From positions 1-23,915 of the forward strand of contig JBLHKS010000111.1 in NCBI GenBank assembly GCA_047620505.1: 23,915 nucleotides of DNA, read 5' to 3'. Numbering within the stretch: the first letter of the stretch is position 1; the number at the start of each line of letters is the position of its first letter. Shown piece by piece: positions 20,627-23,915 of the stretch. This DNA is from JBLHKS01 sp047620505. Its GTDB lineage: Bacteria; Verrucomicrobiota; Verrucomicrobiia; Verrucomicrobiales; DEV007. A model generated the notes under the pieces. It made no database searches. It was not told the DNA's origin and was given only the letters and a program-made list of their open reading frames with translations. Both the position numbers and the translations under genes were made by a program.

Positions 20627-23600
20627 TTTGGTGGAGGACTTCCGGGGTTTTGAGACAGGTAGGCAAAAAGATCGCGGAGCTGATCATCGGTTAGGCCGGT
20701 CAGCATCAAATCCGGCATCAGCGACATCGGTGAGGCCTGAAGTTCGTTGATGTCGGCACGGCTGAGAATGGTGGTCTGATTCGCGGCGTCGCGAAGCGTG
20801 ACGGTCTTCTCAGCCTGCTCAGCCATCATTCCCGTGAGCACGCGACCGTCTTTCATTCTGGCAATGTAAGTCTGGTATCCTTCGCGGATTTCCAAGCTGG
20901 GATCGATGATGCCCGGGAGCCAGAAATCCACGTTTCCACGTTCGTATGGCGTCAGATCCGGGCCGATCAAGCCGCCCTCGTCGAAGAGCTTGTGGCAGGC
21001 GGTGCAACGAGTCGTGAAATGAAACTTCCCGGCTTTAGCGTCGCCAGGTTCGCCGCCAAGCACCTTTTTGATACGCGCGATTTCCGCCAATTTTTCCGGC
21101 GACGAGACGGTGTCCAAAACCCCGAAATGTTTCTCAACCAGTTGCTGAATCTCAGGATCGGCGTAAGCCCGCAGCTGCTGGACGACGTCTGCGGACACGT
21201 CGGAAGTTTTGATGTGCCAGATGTCGATCTTGCCCAGAAAAACCTTCGCCCAAGACGCGCGACTCGCGAGCGTCCGGTTTGCCGTCGCGCGAACGTCATG
21301 CTCCGAAGGCAAGGACGAGCCGTAGCGGCCGACGATCGTGGCAGCGACTTTCGGCTCATCGAAATGCGTTAGCGCCTGCATCGCGACCCGTTTGATCGCG
21401 TGCTCCGGATCGCTGATCAGCTTGATCAACGTCGGAACCGCTTTTGCCTCGGCGATTTCGCCCAACGTCCGGATCAGCGCAGCCCGTTCGCCGATGTCCG
21501 CGCTGCGATCCGCGATCGCCTTGATCGCATCCTCAGCCGCGCCTTCTTTGCCCTGACGAAGCGACAAAACCAGTCCGGAATTCCCACGAGCCGCTTGATG
21601 TTTCTCCAAGGCCTCAGACAACGCCGCCGGCAGCTCCGGCAGCGTCATTCCTTGAAAAGCGCGATCAATTCCGATCAGCAGCTGCTCACGAGAATCGTCG
21701 TCCGGAGCAAGCTCAAGCAACCGCGCACAGCGGATAAAATTCTCCGTCCCACCCGCCATCGCGTAGCGTTGCATCAGGCGTTCGAGAATCGTCGCGCGCA
21801 CCATCGGCAATTGCCAGAATTCCGGATTGCGGAACATTTCCTCAATCAAATCCCAACTCGTTTCGGCATGCCCCTCAAGCGCCCACCAGTTCATGAGCGG
21901 CATGTGAAGGTCGTCGATATCTTCGCTCCGCCGCAGCAGATGCTGAATCGTCGCGATTGCCCAGTCGCCTTTGACGCGGCGCGCGGTCGACGCGATCTGC
22001 GATCGAACCTGGACGTCGGCCTCGGTCTCCGCGAGCTGCGCGAGTTCGGCTCCAACGCCGACGTTTCCGCTGAGTTGAATCCCGACACGACGAAGATGTT
22101 CGTCAGGGCTGTCCAGATACAGATTGGGATCGATCGAGTTCAGCATGTTCTGCGCCCACAAAGCCTCAAGCCCGCTCTGACCGCCTTTTCCGATCATTTC
22201 GAGTAGCTCACTTTGAACATCCAGCTTGCGCCAGCCGATTTCCAGAACCGCGCGCCGCCGAACCCACTTGTTGGGATGATCGAGCAACTCCAGCATCTTA
22301 CCTGGCTCAAGTTTCGCGAGATCACCGCCTTCCCATTTGGGCTGCGAACCAGCCGGCTTCACCCGATAGATCCGACCGCTCTCTTTGTGCCAATCATCGA
22401 CCGGACGGACGTGGCTAAGCCGAGTGTCGTACCAATCGCCGATGTAAACGCCGCCGTCCGGGCCGACACCGCCCCAAACGGGCCGAAACCAGCGATCGTC
22501 GGTTTCTACGAGATTGGGGGTGTCGACGGTTCGATAACTCGAAGTGTCGCGCAGCCGATTGCTTGCCCATACCACGTTGTGCAGCGAGTTCGGGCCGATG
22601 ATCATTCCCTCAAACTCGTCCGGAAACAGACCGCCTTCGTAGATCATGAACGCCTGCGCAAAACGCCGATTGTCGCCTTCGTGTTTCATGTGGACGAAGT
22701 TTCCGAAGGCGTAGGGATTGGTTAGCGGCCCGTGTTTGCCCCAGTTCTTCGAGCCGTAGCTACCCTGCGGATAGTACATTCCACGCGTCGATCCGCCATT
22801 CGTGCCTGAGAAAACGCGCCCCTTCGAATCGATGTCCAAACTGAACGTGTTTCCGCCGCCTTCGCCGAAAATCTCAAAACGCTTTGAGCCCGGATCGTAG
22901 CGCCAGATGCACTGCCCTTCGAAGTAGACATCCTTGGTAACCTCGGAACTCACATTCCCAATCGTCGTGCTTCCATTCGCGCCATAGAGCCAACCGTCCG
23001 GCCCCCAAGTCAGACTGTTGGAAACCGAATGCGTGTCCTGCAGGCCGAATCCAGACAGATGCACTTCAGGATCGCCATCCGGAACATCGTCGCCATCCGC
23101 ATCGGGATAGAAAAGCAGGTAGGGAGGGTTCAGGACCCAGATTCCGCCGCGGCCGACTTGGACCGACGACGCGATGTTCAAGCCGGTGATGACGTCCTTG
23201 TTTTTGTCGTAAAACCCGTCGCCGTCCGTGTCCTCGAACACAGTAATCTTGTCGGCACCTGGTGTTCCGTGTGGCGGCGGCTCAGGGACTTTATCGAAGA
23301 CCGCACGAAGGTGGTTATCGTAAGAAACGATCTTCAGTCCGGCCGGAAACTGGTACTGCCGGTACTGCACGACCCACATTCGACCACGAGAATCCCAAGT
23401 CGCGAACAGCGGCTGCGAAACATCCGGCTCGGCGGCCATCAATTCGATTTCGAATCCGTCGCGAACCTGGAATTTCTTCACGGCCTCTTTCGGAGGCGTC
23501 GGCGGCGTATCGTCCGCGAGCGTGCCGCGACCTTCGTAATTCTTGATGATGTCGGCAACCTGGTCGTTGCCCGCGACCGTGGTGTCGGCGTCTTTATTCT

Positions 23601-23658
23601 GAGCAGCGGCACCTGCGGTAAGAAGGGCCAGCGCGAAAATGGGAATGGAGGATTTCAT
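20623..23658 (-). CDS. PVC-type membrane-bound dehydrogenase: beta-propeller, HEAT repeats and cytochrome c
   Basis: A 1011-residue exported protein. After the signal peptide (MKSSIPIFALALLTAGAAA) comes a quinoprotein-dehydrogenase-like beta-propeller (about 60-440). It contains two Asp-rich loops (FEDTDGDGFYD and YPDADGDDVPDGD) that may bind Ca2+, and GNTFSLDIDSKGRVFSGTNGG and VYIGDWYDTR blocks typical of the family. HEAT-type helical repeats follow (about 455-835). The C-terminal c-type cytochrome domain has CTACH at 885-889 and the downstream IGPDLTPYERG motif. The family occurs mainly in Planctomycetes and Verrucomicrobia; electrons are thought to pass from a sugar or alcohol to the heme, but the substrate is unknown. 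It precedes the sulfatase in a two-gene operon, suggesting use on a sulfated carbohydrate. Confidence 0.92.
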   Translation of the reverse strand: MKSSIPIFALALLTAGAAAQNKDADTTVAGNDQVADIIKNYEGRGTLADDTPPTPPKEAVKKFQVRDGFEIELMAAEPDVSQPLFATWDSRGRMWVVQYRQYQFPAGLKIVSYDNHLRAVFDKVPEPPPHGTPGADKITVFEDTDGDGFYDKNKDVITGLNIASSVQVGRGGIWVLNPPYLLFYPDADGDDVPDGDPEVHLSGFGLQDTHSVSNSLTWGPDGWLYGANGSTTIGNVSSEVTKDVYFEGQCIWRYDPGSKRFEIFGEGGGNTFSLDIDSKGRVFSGTNGGSTRGMYYPQGSYGSKNWGKHGPLTNPYAFGNFVHMKHEGDNRRFAQAFMIYEGGLFPDEFEGMIIGPNSLHNVVWASNRLRDTSSYRTVDTPNLVETDDRWFRPVWGGVGPDGGVYIGDWYDTRLSHVRPVDDWHKESGRIYRVKPAGSQPKWEGGDLAKLEPGKMLELLDHPNKWVRRRAVLEIGWRKLDVQSELLEMIGKGGQSGLEALWAQNMLNSIDPNLYLDSPDEHLRRVGIQLSGNVGVGAELAQLAETEADVQVRSQIASTARRVKGDWAIATIQHLLRRSEDIDDLHMPLMNWWALEGHAETSWDLIEEMFRNPEFWQLPMVRATILERLMQRYAMAGGTENFIRCARLLELAPDDDSREQLLIGIDRAFQGMTLPELPAALSEALEKHQAARGNSGLVLSLRQGKEGAAEDAIKAIADRSADIGERAALIRTLGEIAEAKAVPTLIKLISDPEHAIKRVAMQALTHFDEPKVAATIVGRYGSSLPSEHDVRATANRTLASRASWAKVFLGKIDIWHIKTSDVSADVVQQLRAYADPEIQQLVEKHFGVLDTVSSPEKLAEIARIKKVLGGEPGDAKAGKFHFTTRCTACHKLFDEGGLIGPDLTPYERGNVDFWLPGIIDPSLEIREGYQTYIARMKDGRVLTGMMAEQAEKTVTLRDAANQTTILSRADINELQASPMSLMPDLMLTGLTDDQLRDLFAYLSQNPGSPPPK

Positions 23659-23732
23659 CGGGGTTTGATGACCGATCAGAACATTTCGGCCCGATCAAGT
23701 CCACCCCTTTTATGAAATCCCTCACATTACGA

Positions 23733-23915
23733 CTATCGAGTCGGCGGCTTGACCTCCTTGACGAGCGAGCCGTGTTCGTCATGCACGACCAGAATCGCGA
23801 ACTCCTGCACTTGTTCGATCTCGTTCGTGTTCAAACTCGCATAGTCAAATTTCCCGCGCAGATCCGTGTAGCCATCTTTGTAAAACTTCACGCTGCCGTC
23901 CGTCATTCGGACGCT
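23733..23915 (-). CDS. 3' end of a minus-strand gene, conserved C-terminal tail
   Basis: An open frame runs from the window edge to a TAG at 23733-23735, giving 60 residues with normal codon use and a well-ordered pattern: FYKDGYTDLRGKFDY, then EIEQVQEFAILVVHDEHGS, ending KEVKPPTR. I have an impression of similar tails on very large secreted PVC proteins, but cannot name the family with confidence. It is 74 bases upstream of the dehydrogenase start on the same strand and may belong to the same operon. The 5' part lies outside the window. Confidence 0.65.
   Translation of the reverse strand, partial: SVRMTDGSVKFYKDGYTDLRGKFDYASLNTNEIEQVQEFAILVVHDEHGSLVKEVKPPTR

Noticed and set aside
745..20693. 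TTAGGC as a second over-represented motif, often used for Leu-Gly
   Set aside because: About seven copies on both strands, which is no more than base composition predicts.
481..21525. GCGATCGC (HIP1 core) as an iterated palindrome
   Set aside because: Only a few scattered copies were seen; the excess in this window belongs to CAGCAGCTGCTG.
1..23915. tRNA, rRNA, insertion sequence or prophage genes
   Set aside because: No cloverleaf-like segment, transposase, integrase or phage structural gene could be recognised on either strand.

Overview
The window looks like chromosomal DNA from a member of the Verrucomicrobia or a close PVC relative (inference). The basis is gene content: a DUF1501 / DUF1549-DUF1553 pair, two secreted sulfatases, a PVC-type membrane-bound dehydrogenase with HEAT repeats and a C-terminal cytochrome c, and a zinc-ribbon Ser/Thr kinase of the kind common in that group. 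GC content is moderately high, coding density is very high, Shine-Dalgarno signals are mostly weak, and I see no tRNA, rRNA, transposase or CRISPR array.

Layout. Positions 63-94 hold a hairpin terminator for a minus-strand gene for a secreted Asp/Arg-rich repeat protein (118-657). Next, also on the minus strand, is a tight DUF1549/DUF1553-DUF1501 pair (714-4019). A BlaI-type repressor and a BlaR1-like M56 metallopeptidase follow (4092-6627). The M56 protein has an unusual periplasmic half: an ExbD/TolR-like domain, six 23-residue repeats and two EF-hands. Two operator dyads lie between blaI and a divergent gene for a stand-alone cyclic-nucleotide-binding-fold protein (6735-7145). A sulfatase (7189-8805) diverges from an SDR oxidoreductase (8860-9621). 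The plus strand then carries dnaB (9846-11345), a secreted protein built of two homologous secretin-like halves (11403-13280), a zinc-ribbon receptor kinase (13347-16076) and the translationally overlapping arginine genes argB-argD-argF (16164-19227). On the minus strand, converging on argF, are a second sulfatase and the PVC dehydrogenase (19220-23658), which share an ATGA overlap. The last 183 bases are the 3' end of a further minus-strand gene.

How the genes fit together. argB, argD and argF give three consecutive enzymes of the ornithine/citrulline part of arginine synthesis. The sulfatases, DUF1501/DUF1553 proteins and PVC dehydrogenase are the secreted catabolic set that PVC bacteria are thought to use on sulfated polysaccharides. 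BlaI plus the M56 protein should form a proteolytic sense-and-derepress switch, but no beta-lactamase is nearby and the sensor half is not penicillin-binding.

The most unusual DNA-level signal is a 12-bp palindrome, CAGCAGCTGCTG. It occurs ten times exactly between 1949 and 18900, roughly every 2 kb, in unrelated genes, in two different codon frames and in non-coding gaps. It behaves like a highly iterated palindrome (similar in spirit to cyanobacterial HIP1) rather than a protein-driven repeat.
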